Counted from the stretch's first letter, positions 42,370 through 51,269 are shown. The stretch: 64,000 nucleotides of DNA from Streptomyces sp. TSRI0107 (GCF_001905845.1 NZ_LIVZ01000007.1:372001-436000), one strand, 5' to 3'. The notes: generated by a model not told the origin, from the sequence alone. A program made the numbers and translations.

Positions 42370-43230
42370 TCAGCTGAAGGCGGAGGCGCAGGTGGTGGGC
42401 TTGGCGTGGGCCGGGTCGAGGGCGTTGGCCACCTCGTGGAAGGCGATCCGGTCGAACAGCCCGATCGCCAGGTGCTCGGAGAGGTCGACCGGGCAGAGGT
42501 CCTGGAGCAGCACGTTGCGTACGTCCGGCCCTTCCAGGTACCCGCTCCGGTAGGGCGTGACGACCTGGTCGTACTTGGTCGCGAGGACGGTGTAGCGGAC
42601 GCCGGGCACGGTGTCGCCGCCCTCGTTCAGCTTGGTGAGGAAGTCGGAGCCGGTGATCTGGTCGGCGAGTCCGGGGGTGGCGGTGGAGAGCAGGTCCTCG
42701 GCGCCGGGGAAGTACGGCAGCAGCTTGGTGAGTCCGCTGAGGGTGGTGCCGTGGTTGTCCGGGGCGATGCCGATGAGGGCGTTCACTTCGGCTGCTCCGC
42801 CGAGGAACTTGAGGTAGTGACGGGGCATCATGCCGCCCTGCGAGTGGCCGACGAGGTCGGTCTCGGCGGCGCCGGTCGCGTCGAGCACCTTGTCGACGAA
42901 CGCGTCCAGTTGTTCCGCCGACTTGTCGATGGGGCCGAGCCCGTGGAAGAACGGGACACCGGGGAGCTGGCCGTAGTCGAGGGAGAAGACGCAGTAGCCG
43001 CGCTTCACCAGATACGGGGCGAGGCCCAGCCAGTTGTCGACCGAGTTGCCGAGGGTGCCGTGGACCAGCACGACGGGGCGGGGGTGGGCGGCGGAGGGCT
43101 TGCAGGACCAGTTGTTCCAGCCGCTGCTGGGCGCCTCGGCAGCGGTGGCGCCGGCGGCGGGAACGGCGACGAGACCCGCGGCGAGAAGCAGTGCGACCAG
43201 GCATCTGCGTATTCGGTTCCAGGGCAGCAT
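42370..43230 (-). CDS. Secreted triacylglycerol lipase (alpha/beta hydrolase)
   Basis: 286 residues. The signal peptide (RCLVALLLAAGLVAVPAAGATAA) is followed by a lipase fold: oxyanion region PVVLVHGTLGNSVDNW, nucleophile elbow VGHSQGG, and late Asp/His region with TKYDQVVTPYRSG and HLAIGLFDRIAFHEV. Cysteines at the two ends (NWSCKPS, TTCASA) may pair. It corresponds to the S. coelicolor lipase of this region (SCO1735, from memory), which hydrolyses long-chain esters. A palindrome like that of the acyl-CoA and aldehyde dehydrogenase genes lies about 140 bases upstream. Confidence 0.9.
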   Translation of the reverse strand: MLPWNRIRRCLVALLLAAGLVAVPAAGATAAEAPSSGWNNWSCKPSAAHPRPVVLVHGTLGNSVDNWLGLAPYLVKRGYCVFSLDYGQLPGVPFFHGLGPIDKSAEQLDAFVDKVLDATGAAETDLVGHSQGGMMPRHYLKFLGGAAEVNALIGIAPDNHGTTLSGLTKLLPYFPGAEDLLSTATPGLADQITGSDFLTKLNEGGDTVPGVRYTVLATKYDQVVTPYRSGYLEGPDVRNVLLQDLCPVDLSEHLAIGLFDRIAFHEVANALDPAHAKPTTCASAFS

Positions 43231-43361
43231 CGAGTGATCTCCTGACGGCTCGTGGGGAAGGAGTTACGACTGCCTTACGCCCTGTGATCCGGATCACGGG
43301 ATGCTGTTCACTTGTCAAGTTACGGGCGAGTAGCCACAGCGGGAAGTTACGCGACAGTAAA

Positions 43362-43378
43362 AACTGGCGGCGCTAGTT
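43362..43378. promoter_or_regulatory. Weak third copy of the AACTAGC palindrome
   Basis: Read on the minus strand it is AACTAGC-GCC-GCCAGTT, 15 of 17 bases identical to the site before the aldehyde dehydrogenase. It lies 132-148 bases before the lipase start and just past the end of the polymerase gene. Confidence 0.4.
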
Positions 43379-43417
43379 GATCGTGAGCCCGACGCGTCCC
43401 GCCCGGCCCGGCTCGGG

Positions 43418-44386
43418 CTACGCCGCCAGTCTCCCCGGCATCACCGCCCGCGGCCCGAACTTCGCCCGCGCGCGGTCGGCGACCTCCTCGATCCGGCGGA
43501 CCCGCTCGTCCACGGGGTCGAAGGAGAGCTGGTGGGAGGCCTGTTCGGCGGGGGTCAGCCCCTCGGCGCGCAGGGCGATCGCGCGGACCCGGGCACGCTG
43601 GAGACCGAGGGCGTCGTACATGCCGTACACCGCCTTGGCCAGCGCCGCCGAGTGGGCGGTGGGTTCGACGAGGGTGCGGGAGCGGACGGTGGCCGAGCGG
43701 TCGGCGTAGCGCACGGTCAGGGTGAGGGTGCGGCAGACCTTCTCCACGGCGCGCAGCCGGGCGCCGATCTCCTCGGCGGCCGAGAGCAGGGCGCGGCGGT
43801 GCCGCTCCGGGTCGAGTTCGTCGCGGTCGAAGGGGCGTTCCGTGGCCAGGGAGCGGGAGACGGCGTTGGGCACCACCCGGCCGCGGTCGATCCCGTTCGC
43901 CTTCTCGTGCAGGTCGCGGCCCGCCTTCGCGCCGACCAGGCGCTGGAGCGTGGACAGCGGCGCGGCGGCGACCCGGCCGAGGGTGTCGAGGCCGTACTCG
44001 CACAGGGTGCGGGCGGTCGCGGCGCCGACGCCGGGCAGGACGGCGACGGGCTTGTCGGCGAGGAACTCCGCCACGGCGTCCGCGGGGACCGCGCGGGTCA
44101 CCCCGGGCCGGGCGTCGCGCAGCGCGATCCGGGCCAGCATCGGGCCCGGGCCGGCGCCGATCACACAGTCGATCCCGTGGTGGGCGAGGGCGCGGACCCG
44201 GATCACCGAGGCCAGTTCGACGGCGTCACGCCCGAAGTAGCGTTCCGCGCCGCGCAGATCGGCGAGCGCCCCGTCCGGCGGCAGCGCCTCGACGACCGGC
44301 GTGAACTCCTCCAGCAGCCCGAGCAGCCCCGGCAGGGCCGCCTCGTACATCGGCGGCAGCTGGAAACGTACGCAGAGGATGGTCAT
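43418..44386 (-). CDS. Catalytically degenerate Y-family DNA polymerase (ImuB-like)
   Basis: 322 residues. The helix-hairpin-helix (VLPGVGAATARTLCEYGLDTLGRV) and little-finger-like C-terminal half mark it as Y-family. The palm motif I, normally VDMDxFF, is replaced by CVRFQLP, and the SIDEAFLD motif by PPDGALAD, so metal-binding acids are lost. The region between them is only about 30 residues instead of about 95, so the fingers subdomain is missing. It should not polymerise DNA. Its ATG overlaps the dnaE2 stop, so it is a probable partner that links DnaE2 to the clamp, as ImuB does. No ImuA' gene is seen. Confidence 0.82.
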   Translation of the reverse strand: MTILCVRFQLPPMYEAALPGLLGLLEEFTPVVEALPPDGALADLRGAERYFGRDAVELASVIRVRALAHHGIDCVIGAGPGPMLARIALRDARPGVTRAVPADAVAEFLADKPVAVLPGVGAATARTLCEYGLDTLGRVAAAPLSTLQRLVGAKAGRDLHEKANGIDRGRVVPNAVSRSLATERPFDRDELDPERHRRALLSAAEEIGARLRAVEKVCRTLTLTVRYADRSATVRSRTLVEPTAHSAALAKAVYGMYDALGLQRARVRAIALRAEGLTPAEQASHQLSFDPVDERVRRIEEVADRARAKFGPRAVMPGRLAA

Positions 44387-47300
44387 CCCGCACTCCCCGG
44401 ACTCTGGTGCCACAACTTCCTTGTGCGCGAAGGTTCTTGTCCCGCGGGCCGCAGATCGGCCCACGGGTGCATCTCGTACCCGGTGGGCATGTGGATCGTC
44501 CGGGACCGGTGGGTCTCCATACGGTCCCGGGCGGCGGAGCCGGCCGGGGCGGGCAGCCCGTCGGAACCGGCGAGCCGCCCGCGCGCGGACCCTTGCCCGT
44601 CGTCGGGCGGGGTGCCGGGCGCGGGCGTGCCGGGCGTGTCGGCGAGCCGGGCCGCGACCCCCTCCAGCCCTTCCTCCCGGCGCAGTTCGACCAGTTCGGC
44701 GAGGTTCCAGGCGGCGGAGCCCACCACGCTGAGGCTGCGCGGGCCGCGCCGCTGGACCACCCCGCGCACCAGCAGCAGCCAGGAGTGGAAGACGGTGTGG
44801 GCGCAGGCGTCGTGGGAGTCGTCGAAGAAGGCGAGGTCGACCAGGCCGGTGCCGTCGTCCAGGGTGGTGAAGATGACCCGTCTGCCGGACCGGACGGGCG
44901 GGGTCTGGGTGGCCGCCTTGGCGCCCGCGACCAGCACGGTCTCCCCGTGCCGGGCCTCGCGCAGCCGGCGTGCGCCGACCACGCCCAGTTCGCGCAGGAA
45001 CGCGCGGTGGTCGTCCATCAGGTTGCGCGAGGCGTCCATGGAGAGCACGCCGAGTTCGGCGCTGAGCCGTTCCTCCGCGGAGAGGTCGGGCAGCCCGGCG
45101 GAGGCGGTGCCGCGGCCGCCGGCCAGAGGGAGCTGTCCCCCGCCGCCGCCCATGCCGCGGGCGCCGCGGTGCAGTTCGGTCAGGTGCAGTTGCAGGTCTC
45201 GGCGGTTGGCGCCGAACGCGTCCAGCGCGCCGACCTGGGCGAGCCGGGCGGCCAGCGGGCGGCTGGGGCGGGCCCGTTCCCAGAAGTCGAGCAGGGAGGA
45301 GTACGGCTGTCCGTCCTCGATCCGCTTCGCCTCGGCCTCACTGATGTTGTGGACGTCGGAGAGGGCCAGCCGGAGTCCCCAGACCCCTGGACGCGGACCC
45401 GATTCAGACACCAGTTCGATCCTGTGTGCGACCCCGGACTTGTTCACGTCCAACGGCAGGATCGGCACCCCGCGCCGCCGCGCGTCCGCCAGCAGCAGCC
45501 GCTTCGGATACATGCCGGGGTCGTGGGTGAGCAGCCCGGCGTAGAAGGCCGCCGGGTGATGCGCCTTCAGCCAGGCCGACTGGTACGTCGGCACGGCGAA
45601 GGCGACCGCGTGCGCCTTGCAGAAGCCGTAGCTGCCGAACGCCTCGACGATCTCCCAGGTGCGCCGGATCGTCTCCGCGTCGTAGCCGCGGGCCGCCGCG
45701 TGCTGGGCGAACCAGACCCGGATCCGCCCCTGCGACTCCGGGTCGGACAGCCCGCGCCGCACCCGGTCCGCCTCCGCGCGCCCGCAGCCCGTCATGATGT
45801 CGACGATGTGGATGATCTGCTCGTGGAAGACGACGACCCCGTACGTCTCCTTCAGCGGCCCCTCCAGATCCGGGTGCGGATAACGCACCGGCGCCCGCCC
45901 GTGCCGCGCCTCGATGAACGGCCGCACCATGTCGGCGGCGACCGGCCCCGGCCGGAAGAGGGAGATGTCGACGACCAGGTCGTGGAAGGTCGCCGGCTGG
46001 AGCCGCCCGACCAGGTCCCGCTGGCCCGGCGACTCGATCTGGAAGCAGCCCAGGGTCTCGGCGGAGCGGATGAGACGGTACGTCGCCGGATCGCCCGGCG
46101 GCACGGCGTCCAGGTCGACCTCGGCGCCCGTCGTCCGCTTCACCTCGGCGACCGCGTGCGCCATCGCCGACTGCATCCGCACCCCCAGCACGTCCAGCTT
46201 GAGCAGCCCCAGGTCCTCCACGTCGTCCTTGTCGAACTGCGCCATGGGGAAGCCCTCGCCGCTGGTCGGCATCACCGGCGTACGGGAAAGCAGGGAGGCG
46301 TCGGAGAGCAGGACGCCGCAGGGGTGCATGGCGACCCCGCGCGGCAGCGCGTCCAGCGCCTCGACCAGCTCCCACAGCGCGCCGTACCGCTCCTTTTGAG
46401 CAGCGAGCTCCTTCAGCTCGGGCAGCTCCTCCAGCGCCGCGCGGGCGTCGCGGGCGCGGATGTGCGGGAAGGACTTGGCGAGGCGGTCGATCTCGGCGGG
46501 GTCCAGGGACAGGGCCGCGCCGACGTCACGGATGGCGTGCCGCACCCGGTACGTCTCCGGCATCGCGACCGTCGCGACCCGCTCGGCGCCGAACCGGTCG
46601 ATGATCGCCCGGTAGACCTCCAGGCGGCGCGCGGACTCCACGTCGATGTCGATGTCGGGCAGCACCAGCCGGCGCTTGGACAGGAAGCGTTCCATCAGCA
46701 GCCCGTGCTCCACCGGGTCGGCGTGCGCGATGCCGAGCAGATGGTTGACGAGGGAGCCCGCGCCGGAGCCGCGCGCGGCGACCCGGACGCCCATCCTCCG
46801 TACGTCGTCGACGACCTGGGCGACCGTCAGGAAGTAGGAGGCGAAGCCATGGTGGGCGATGATGTCCAGTTCCTCGTGCATCCGCTCCCAGTAGGCGCGC
46901 CGGCCGGTGTAGCCGCGCAGCACCATGCCCGCCGCCGCCCGGGAGGCGAGCACCCGCTGGGCGGTGCGGCGGTCCGCGCCGACCAGGTGCGGCTCGGGGA
47001 AGTGGACGGTGCCGATGCCGAGGTCGTCCTCGGGGTCGACCAGGCAGGCGGCGGCCGTCGCCTGGGTCTGCTCCAGCAGCCGGTGGGCGGTGTCCCGCCG
47101 GTAGCCCGCGGCCTGGACGATCCGCTCGGCGGCGTGGAGCATGGCGTCCGCGTCCTTGAGCCAGGCCTCACCGGAGTCCAGTTCCTTGGCGGGGTCGATC
47201 GGCACCAGACGGCGGGCGGCGTCCAGGACGTCGGCGACCCGGCCCTGTCCGGGGTCGGCGTACCGCACGGCGTTGCCGAGCACCGGTCGGACGCCCTGCT

Positions 47301-47922
47301 CGGCGGCGAAGCCGACGGTACGGGCGGCCAGCCGCAGGGAGCCGGGCCCGGTGCCGGCGCGGCCGTGCCAGACGGCCTCCAGACGCAGGGCGTCGCCGTA
47401 GACCTCCCGCCAGGGGGCGAGGAGCCGCGCGGCCCGGTCGGGGCGGCCCGCGGCGAGGGCCCGGCCGACGTCGGAGCCGGGGCCGAGCAGCACGGTGAGG
47501 CCGTCGCCGTGGTTGTCGGCCCAGGGCAGGGCGGGGATGTCCGGGCCGCCCCGGTGCGCCGCGGTGACGAGGCGGCACAGGTCGGCCCAGCCGTGGGCGC
47601 CGTCGCGGGCGAGGAAGGTGACGCGCGGGGCCGACTCGTCGATGAAGGCACCGCCGCGCACCGGGGTGCGACGCCGGCTCTCCGGTCGTACGGAGTCCGG
47701 CTCGGGCGCGGTCACCGCCAGGTCCGCGCCGAACAGCGGGCGGACGCCGGCGCGGGCGCAGGCCTTGGCGAAGCGGACCGTGCCGGCGAGGGTGTCGCGG
47801 TCGGTGAGGGCGAGGGCGTCCATGCCGCGCTCGGAGGCGCGCTCGGCCAGCCGCTCCGGGTGCGAGGCGCCGTAGCGCACGGAGAACCCGGAGACGGTGT
47901 GCAGATGCGTGAAGCCCGGCAT
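44383..47922 (-). CDS. dnaE2: Error-prone DNA polymerase III alpha subunit
   Basis: 1179 residues, DnaE2 type. An N-terminal PHP domain (GFTHLHTVSGFSVRYGASHPERL) precedes the polymerase core with catalytic PDIDIDVES and the conserved GSGAGSLVNHLLGI; an OB-fold region lies near the end (VLVAGAKAATQTPP). DnaE2 copies damaged templates and produces damage-induced mutations. The ATG at 47922 is chosen for its GGGAGG ribosome site and because PHP similarity begins at once; a longer start at 47952 would lie inside the LexA box. It is followed by the degenerate Y-family gene with overlapping codons. Confidence 0.95.
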   Translation of the reverse strand: MPGFTHLHTVSGFSVRYGASHPERLAERASERGMDALALTDRDTLAGTVRFAKACARAGVRPLFGADLAVTAPEPDSVRPESRRRTPVRGGAFIDESAPRVTFLARDGAHGWADLCRLVTAAHRGGPDIPALPWADNHGDGLTVLLGPGSDVGRALAAGRPDRAARLLAPWREVYGDALRLEAVWHGRAGTGPGSLRLAARTVGFAAEQGVRPVLGNAVRYADPGQGRVADVLDAARRLVPIDPAKELDSGEAWLKDADAMLHAAERIVQAAGYRRDTAHRLLEQTQATAAACLVDPEDDLGIGTVHFPEPHLVGADRRTAQRVLASRAAAGMVLRGYTGRRAYWERMHEELDIIAHHGFASYFLTVAQVVDDVRRMGVRVAARGSGAGSLVNHLLGIAHADPVEHGLLMERFLSKRRLVLPDIDIDVESARRLEVYRAIIDRFGAERVATVAMPETYRVRHAIRDVGAALSLDPAEIDRLAKSFPHIRARDARAALEELPELKELAAQKERYGALWELVEALDALPRGVAMHPCGVLLSDASLLSRTPVMPTSGEGFPMAQFDKDDVEDLGLLKLDVLGVRMQSAMAHAVAEVKRTTGAEVDLDAVPPGDPATYRLIRSAETLGCFQIESPGQRDLVGRLQPATFHDLVVDISLFRPGPVAADMVRPFIEARHGRAPVRYPHPDLEGPLKETYGVVVFHEQIIHIVDIMTGCGRAEADRVRRGLSDPESQGRIRVWFAQHAAARGYDAETIRRTWEIVEAFGSYGFCKAHAVAFAVPTYQSAWLKAHHPAAFYAGLLTHDPGMYPKRLLLADARRRGVPILPLDVNKSGVAHRIELVSESGPRPGVWGLRLALSDVHNISEAEAKRIEDGQPYSSLLDFWERARPSRPLAARLAQVGALDAFGANRRDLQLHLTELHRGARGMGGGGGQLPLAGGRGTASAGLPDLSAEERLSAELGVLSMDASRNLMDDHRAFLRELGVVGARRLREARHGETVLVAGAKAATQTPPVRSGRRVIFTTLDDGTGLVDLAFFDDSHDACAHTVFHSWLLLVRGVVQRRGPRSLSVVGSAAWNLAELVELRREEGLEGVAARLADTPGTPAPGTPPDDGQGSARGRLAGSDGLPAPAGSAARDRMETHRSRTIHMPTGYEMHPWADLRPAGQEPSRTRKLWHQSPGSAG

Positions 47923-47944
47923 CCGCACCTCCCGCCATCCACTA

Positions 47945-47960
47945 TCGAACATCCGTTCCC
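47945..47960. promoter_or_regulatory. LexA-binding SOS box of dnaE2
   Basis: TCGAACATCCGTTCCC contains the GAAC-N4-GTTC core of the actinobacterial SOS box and is 23-38 bases before the dnaE2 start. It predicts induction by DNA damage. Confidence 0.85.
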
Positions 47961-47992
47961 AACCTGCTCACCACCACCATAGACCAAATCCC

Positions 47993-48004
47993 GAACATGT
48001 GTAC
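47993..48004. promoter_or_regulatory. Second, imperfect SOS-like box
   Basis: GAACATGTGTAC differs by one base from GAAC-N4-GTTC. It is embedded in a wider inverted repeat, CCCGAAC (47990-47996) and GTTCGGG (48012-48018), between the divergent dnaE2 and DUF3533 genes. Confidence 0.45.
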
Positions 48005-48063
48005 GACAACCGTTCGGGCCCCTCCCACCTGCGGAAACACCTGTCTCCCCGGACGGTGGGGAC

Positions 48064-49098
48064 ATGACACAGACCACGTTCCTCCGAGAGGTGAAGGACG
48101 CCGTCACCCCGCGGGCCACGCTGCTCGTCCTCGGCGTGATCGCCCTCCAGCTGCTGTTCATCACCTCGTACGTGGGAGCGCTGCACGACCCCCGGCTGAA
48201 GGACGTGCCCTTCGGGGTGGTCGCGCAGCCGGCCGCCGCCGGGCAGGCGGTGACCCGGCTGGAGCGGCTGCCCGGCGGCCCGCTGGACCCGCGCGCGGTG
48301 GCCGACGCGGAGACCGCCCGCGAGCAGATCGTGAACCGGGACATCGACGGCGCCCTGGTCCTGAACCCGCACGGCACCACCGACACCCTCCTGGTCGCCT
48401 CCGGCGGCGGCACCGTCCTCGCCACCTCGCTGGCGACGCTGACCACCACCCTGGAGAAGGCCGAGGGGCGCACGGTGCGGACCGTGGATGTGGCCCCGGC
48501 CTCCCCCGACGACTTCGACGGACTCTCGTCGTTCTACCTGGTCGTCGGCTGGTGCGTCGGCGGCTACCTGTGCGCCTCGATCCTCGCCATCAGCACCGGC
48601 GCCCGGCCCGCCAACCCGCGCCGCGCGGTGATCCGGCTCGCCGTGATGGCGGTGGTGGCGATCGTCGGCGGGCTCGGCGGCACGGTCATCGTCGGACCGG
48701 TCCTGGGCGCCCTGCCCGGCGGCGTCGCGGCCCTGTGGGGGCTCGGCGCGCTGGTCATCTTCGCCGTCGGCGCGGCGACCCTCGCCCTCCAGGGGCTCTT
48801 CGGGATCGTCGGCATCGGCCTCGCGATCCTGCTGGTGGTGGTCCTGGGCAACCCCAGCGCGGGCGGCGCCTTCCCGCTGCCCATGCTGCCACCGTTCTGG
48901 GAGGCGATCGGCCCGGCCCTGCCACCGGGCGCGGGCACCTGGGCGGCCCGCTCGATCGCCTACTTCGAGGGCAACGACACCACCGGCGCCCTGCTGGTGC
49001 TGTCGGCATGGGCGGCGGCCGGCGTCGTGATCACCCTGGCTGCGGCGGCACTGCGCCGGAAACGCCAGGAGCAGCGCCTGCCGACGCAGGTGCCGTAG
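48064..49098 (+). CDS. DUF3533/YhgE-Pip-like membrane protein
   Basis: 344 residues. A first membrane helix (TLLVLGVIALQLLFITSYVGAL) is followed by an external domain of about 130 residues (LKDVPFGVVAQPAAAGQ, IDGALVLNPHGTTDTLLVASGGG), then five helices and a basic C-terminus (RRKRQEQR). This layout is that of YhgE/Pip and DUF3533 proteins, which are related to ABC-2 permeases and type VII secretion components. No ATPase is adjacent. It is divergent from dnaE2 and could come under LexA through the shared region, which is untested. Confidence 0.78.
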   Translation: MTQTTFLREVKDAVTPRATLLVLGVIALQLLFITSYVGALHDPRLKDVPFGVVAQPAAAGQAVTRLERLPGGPLDPRAVADAETAREQIVNRDIDGALVLNPHGTTDTLLVASGGGTVLATSLATLTTTLEKAEGRTVRTVDVAPASPDDFDGLSSFYLVVGWCVGGYLCASILAISTGARPANPRRAVIRLAVMAVVAIVGGLGGTVIVGPVLGALPGGVAALWGLGALVIFAVGAATLALQGLFGIVGIGLAILLVVVLGNPSAGGAFPLPMLPPFWEAIGPALPPGAGTWAARSIAYFEGNDTTGALLVLSAWAAAGVVITLAAAALRRKRQEQRLPTQVP

Positions 49099-49118
49099 GC
49101 CCGCGCGGACAAGGAGCC

Positions 49119-49736
49119 TCAGGGGGTGTCTTCCCCCGGGCTCTCCCGCAACCCGCGCACCTCCCCCGTACCCAGCGCGATCCCGGCCCGGGCCCGCATC
49201 GGCTCCTCGCCGCGCCGGGAGAGCAGGACCACCTCGTCGACCACCGCCGACAGCGTGCCGAGCCGGGCGGCGCACTCGGCGGCCAGGTGCTTCGGATCCT
49301 GGGTGCGGCCGAGGGACAGATGCGGGGTGAAGCGGCCGCCGCGCCCCCGGCAGAGCGGGAACCTCAGCTCCAGCTCCCGCTGGAGGCGGGACCACTGCGC
49401 CCGGTCCGCCGCGGCCGGGTCGAGCCACACCGTGGCGTAGTGCCGGTGCCGGAACCAGCGCACTCCGGCCAGCCGTGCCGGGAACGCCGCGCACCGCGCC
49501 GCCCCGGCGGACAGCAGCGGCAGGGCCCGCGCGAATTCCTCCTCCGGCACGAAGCCGAACAGCAGATTCACATGCGGCGGCCACCGTCGTACCTGCGGAT
49601 CGTGCTCCCAGCGGATGTCCTGGATCACCGGCCAGAGCTCCCGCGGCGGCAGCCACGCCACCGCCGTCCGGGGGGTGGGCGCCACCTCGAGCGCGTCCAC
49701 CGGCTCGGCCCCGTCGAAAACCGGGTTCCCGTCCAC
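49119..49736 (-). CDS. 2H phosphoesterase (2'-5' RNA ligase family)
   Basis: About 205 residues from a GTG at 49736; the frame stays open to a GTG at 49766 which lies at the foot of a terminator. The two H-x-[ST/N]-like motifs of the 2H superfamily are present: WPPHVNLLFGF and FTPHLSLGRTQ. Members open or form 2',5' and cyclic phosphate bonds in RNA or nucleotides; the first motif ends in Asn rather than Thr/Ser, a known variant position but a possible sign of altered activity. It lies downstream of a protease gene, from which a strong hairpin separates it. Confidence 0.78.
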   Translation of the reverse strand: MDGNPVFDGAEPVDALEVAPTPRTAVAWLPPRELWPVIQDIRWEHDPQVRRWPPHVNLLFGFVPEEEFARALPLLSAGAARCAAFPARLAGVRWFRHRHYATVWLDPAAADRAQWSRLQRELELRFPLCRGRGGRFTPHLSLGRTQDPKHLAAECAARLGTLSAVVDEVVLLSRRGEEPMRARAGIALGTGEVRGLRESPGEDTP

Positions 49737-49772
49737 ATCACCAGGATCACCGCCGGCGGGCCGCACGCGAAA

Positions 49773-49800
49773 GTCCCGCCCCTCACGCGCGGGGCGGGAC
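49773..49800 (-). terminator. Terminator of the first S1 protease gene
   Basis: GTCCCGCCCC and GGGGCGGGAC form a perfect 10-bp stem with an 8-base loop, 21 bases past the protease stop, followed on the minus strand by TTTCG. Confidence 0.8.
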
Positions 49801-49820
49801 TTCGCTACGTGCGGGACGGG

Positions 49821-50903
49821 TCAGCCGATCTGCGTGCCCGTCGCCGACAGCGCCTCCGTCACCGGCTGGAAGAACGTCTCCCCGCCGGAGGTGCAGTCGC
49901 CGCTGCCGCCGGAGGTGAGGCCGATGGCCTTGTCACCGGAGAAGAGCGCGCCGCCGCTGTCGCCGGGCTCGGCGCAGACGTCGGTCTGGACGAGTCCGTT
50001 GACGATGTCGCCGTTGCCGTAGTTCACGGTGGCGTCCAGGCCGGTGACCTTGCCGGAGTGCACCTGCGTGGTGGAACCGCTGCGGGTGACCTCCATGCCG
50101 ACGGTGGCCTCGGCGGCGCCGCTGATCTGCTGGGCCGAGCCGTTGTAGAGGTTGACCTCGCTCGGGTGGTCGACCTCGGCGGTGTACTTGACGAGACCGT
50201 AGTCGTCACCCGGGAAGCTGGACGCCTCGTTCTCACCGATGACGGTGCCGGAGGAGTCCGACCAGGTGGAGATGCCCTCGGTGCAGTGGCCGGCGGTCAG
50301 GAAGAACGGCTCCCCGCCCTTGACCACGTTGAAGCCGAGCGAGCAGCGCCCGCTGCCGCCGGTGATGGCGTCACCGCCGGCGATGAAGGGCTTGAACTCC
50401 CCCTTGGTGCGCTGGAGTTCGGCGACCGTGCCGAGCCCGTCGACGACCTGGCCGAGCTTCTCGAACTCGGCCGCGGAGACGGTGCGGTCGGCGGTGACGA
50501 CGACCTTGTTGGTGGTCGGGTCGGTGACCCAGGCGGTGCCGGGGATGGCCGCGTCCTGCTTGAGCGTCGTACGGGCGCTCTTCAGCTCGGCGAGGGAGTG
50601 CTCGACGATTCTCGCCTGGGCGCCGGCCTCCTCGACCACGTCGGCGGCGGCCTCGTCGAGCACGTTCACGACCAGGCTCTTGTCCTGGGCGTCGTAGTAC
50701 GTGCCCGCCGCGTCGGCGCCGAGGTCCTGACCCAGCGTCGAGGCGAGCTTTCCGGCCGCGATCGCCGACAGCGTCTTGAGCTCCGGGGTCTCCGACGGCT
50801 CACTCGCGTTCGCAGTCTGGAAGGTGACTCCCGCGGCGACCAGTGCGGCGATGCCCGCACCTGCCACGGCGAACCGCCGCTTGGGTATGCGTCGGTGCTG
50901 CAA
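49821..50903 (-). CDS. Secreted chymotrypsin-like serine protease (streptogrisin type), long propeptide
   Basis: 360 residues from a TTG start with GGAGGACGTGAG ahead. The signal peptide is RRFAVAGAGIAALVAAGVTFQTANA. A long propeptide (about 150 residues, with the alpha-lytic pro-domain segment DRTVSAAEFEKLGQVVDGLGTVAELQRTKGEFKPFI) guides folding. The mature enzyme begins near IAGGDAITGGSGRCSLGFNV. The triad is LTAGHC, DDYGLVKY and CAEPGDSGGAL. It is a paralogue of the next gene upstream, sharing long identical stretches at the C-terminus (FFQPVTEALSA). It degrades extracellular protein. Confidence 0.93.
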   Translation of the reverse strand: MQHRRIPKRRFAVAGAGIAALVAAGVTFQTANASEPSETPELKTLSAIAAGKLASTLGQDLGADAAGTYYDAQDKSLVVNVLDEAAADVVEEAGAQARIVEHSLAELKSARTTLKQDAAIPGTAWVTDPTTNKVVVTADRTVSAAEFEKLGQVVDGLGTVAELQRTKGEFKPFIAGGDAITGGSGRCSLGFNVVKGGEPFFLTAGHCTEGISTWSDSSGTVIGENEASSFPGDDYGLVKYTAEVDHPSEVNLYNGSAQQISGAAEATVGMEVTRSGSTTQVHSGKVTGLDATVNYGNGDIVNGLVQTDVCAEPGDSGGALFSGDKAIGLTSGGSGDCTSGGETFFQPVTEALSATGTQIG

Positions 50904-51269
50904 CTCACGTCCTCCTGTGGGGGGTCGGCCCGACGGTGGTTGTGGGGACCACGACGAGCCGGAAGGCTTGGTTGACGGGCGCCCACTCTTCCGAACCGCA
51001 CAGGGAGCGCACAAGGTCGACTTCAGGACGCGCACACGGTGACCACCGCGCGCCCCTCGCCCCTTCACCACCCCGCGTATTCCTCTTACATCCCAGGGGA
51101 ATTCGCACTGCAAATGCTACGCGTGAGTAACCGTGTACGGGTTGGTGAGGTCTAGTCCTGACTGATTTTCACCTCTGCCCCTCCCACCCCGGAGACCCCA
51201 AAAGGGGAGCCCCCGCACGCGGTTGCGTGCGGGGGCTCCCGAAGACGCCGGCTGCGAACGCGAAGCGGC
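50904..51269. promoter_or_regulatory. Region between the two protease genes
   Basis: 366 bases. It holds the promoter of the first protease and the terminator of the second (51205-51240). On the minus strand GTTACTCACGCGTAGCAT has a plausible -10, TAGCAT. AGGTCTAGTCCT (51148-51159) is a weak palindrome. No small gene is evident. Confidence 0.5.
51205..51240 (-). terminator. Strong terminator of the second S1 protease gene
   Basis: A perfect 16-bp stem (GGGAGCCCCCGCACGC and complement) with a GGTT loop, followed on the minus strand by CCTTTTGG, 29 bases past the stop. Confidence 0.92.

Noticed and set aside
44407..47982. 1191-codon open frame on the plus strand opposite dnaE2
   Set aside because: It mirrors the dnaE2 codon pattern exactly; long antisense frames are expected in such GC-rich genes, and the translation is compositionally odd (Arg/Gly/Val/Asp) without motifs.
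51148..51159. AGGTCTAGTCCT as a DasR site (TGGTCTAGACCA)
   Set aside because: Three of twelve bases differ, including ones that break the symmetry, and the location after a gene end is unconvincing.
51162..51171. TGAAAATC half-site as a zinc-uptake regulator (Zur) box before the first protease
   Set aside because: Only one half matches; the second half is not TTTTCA.
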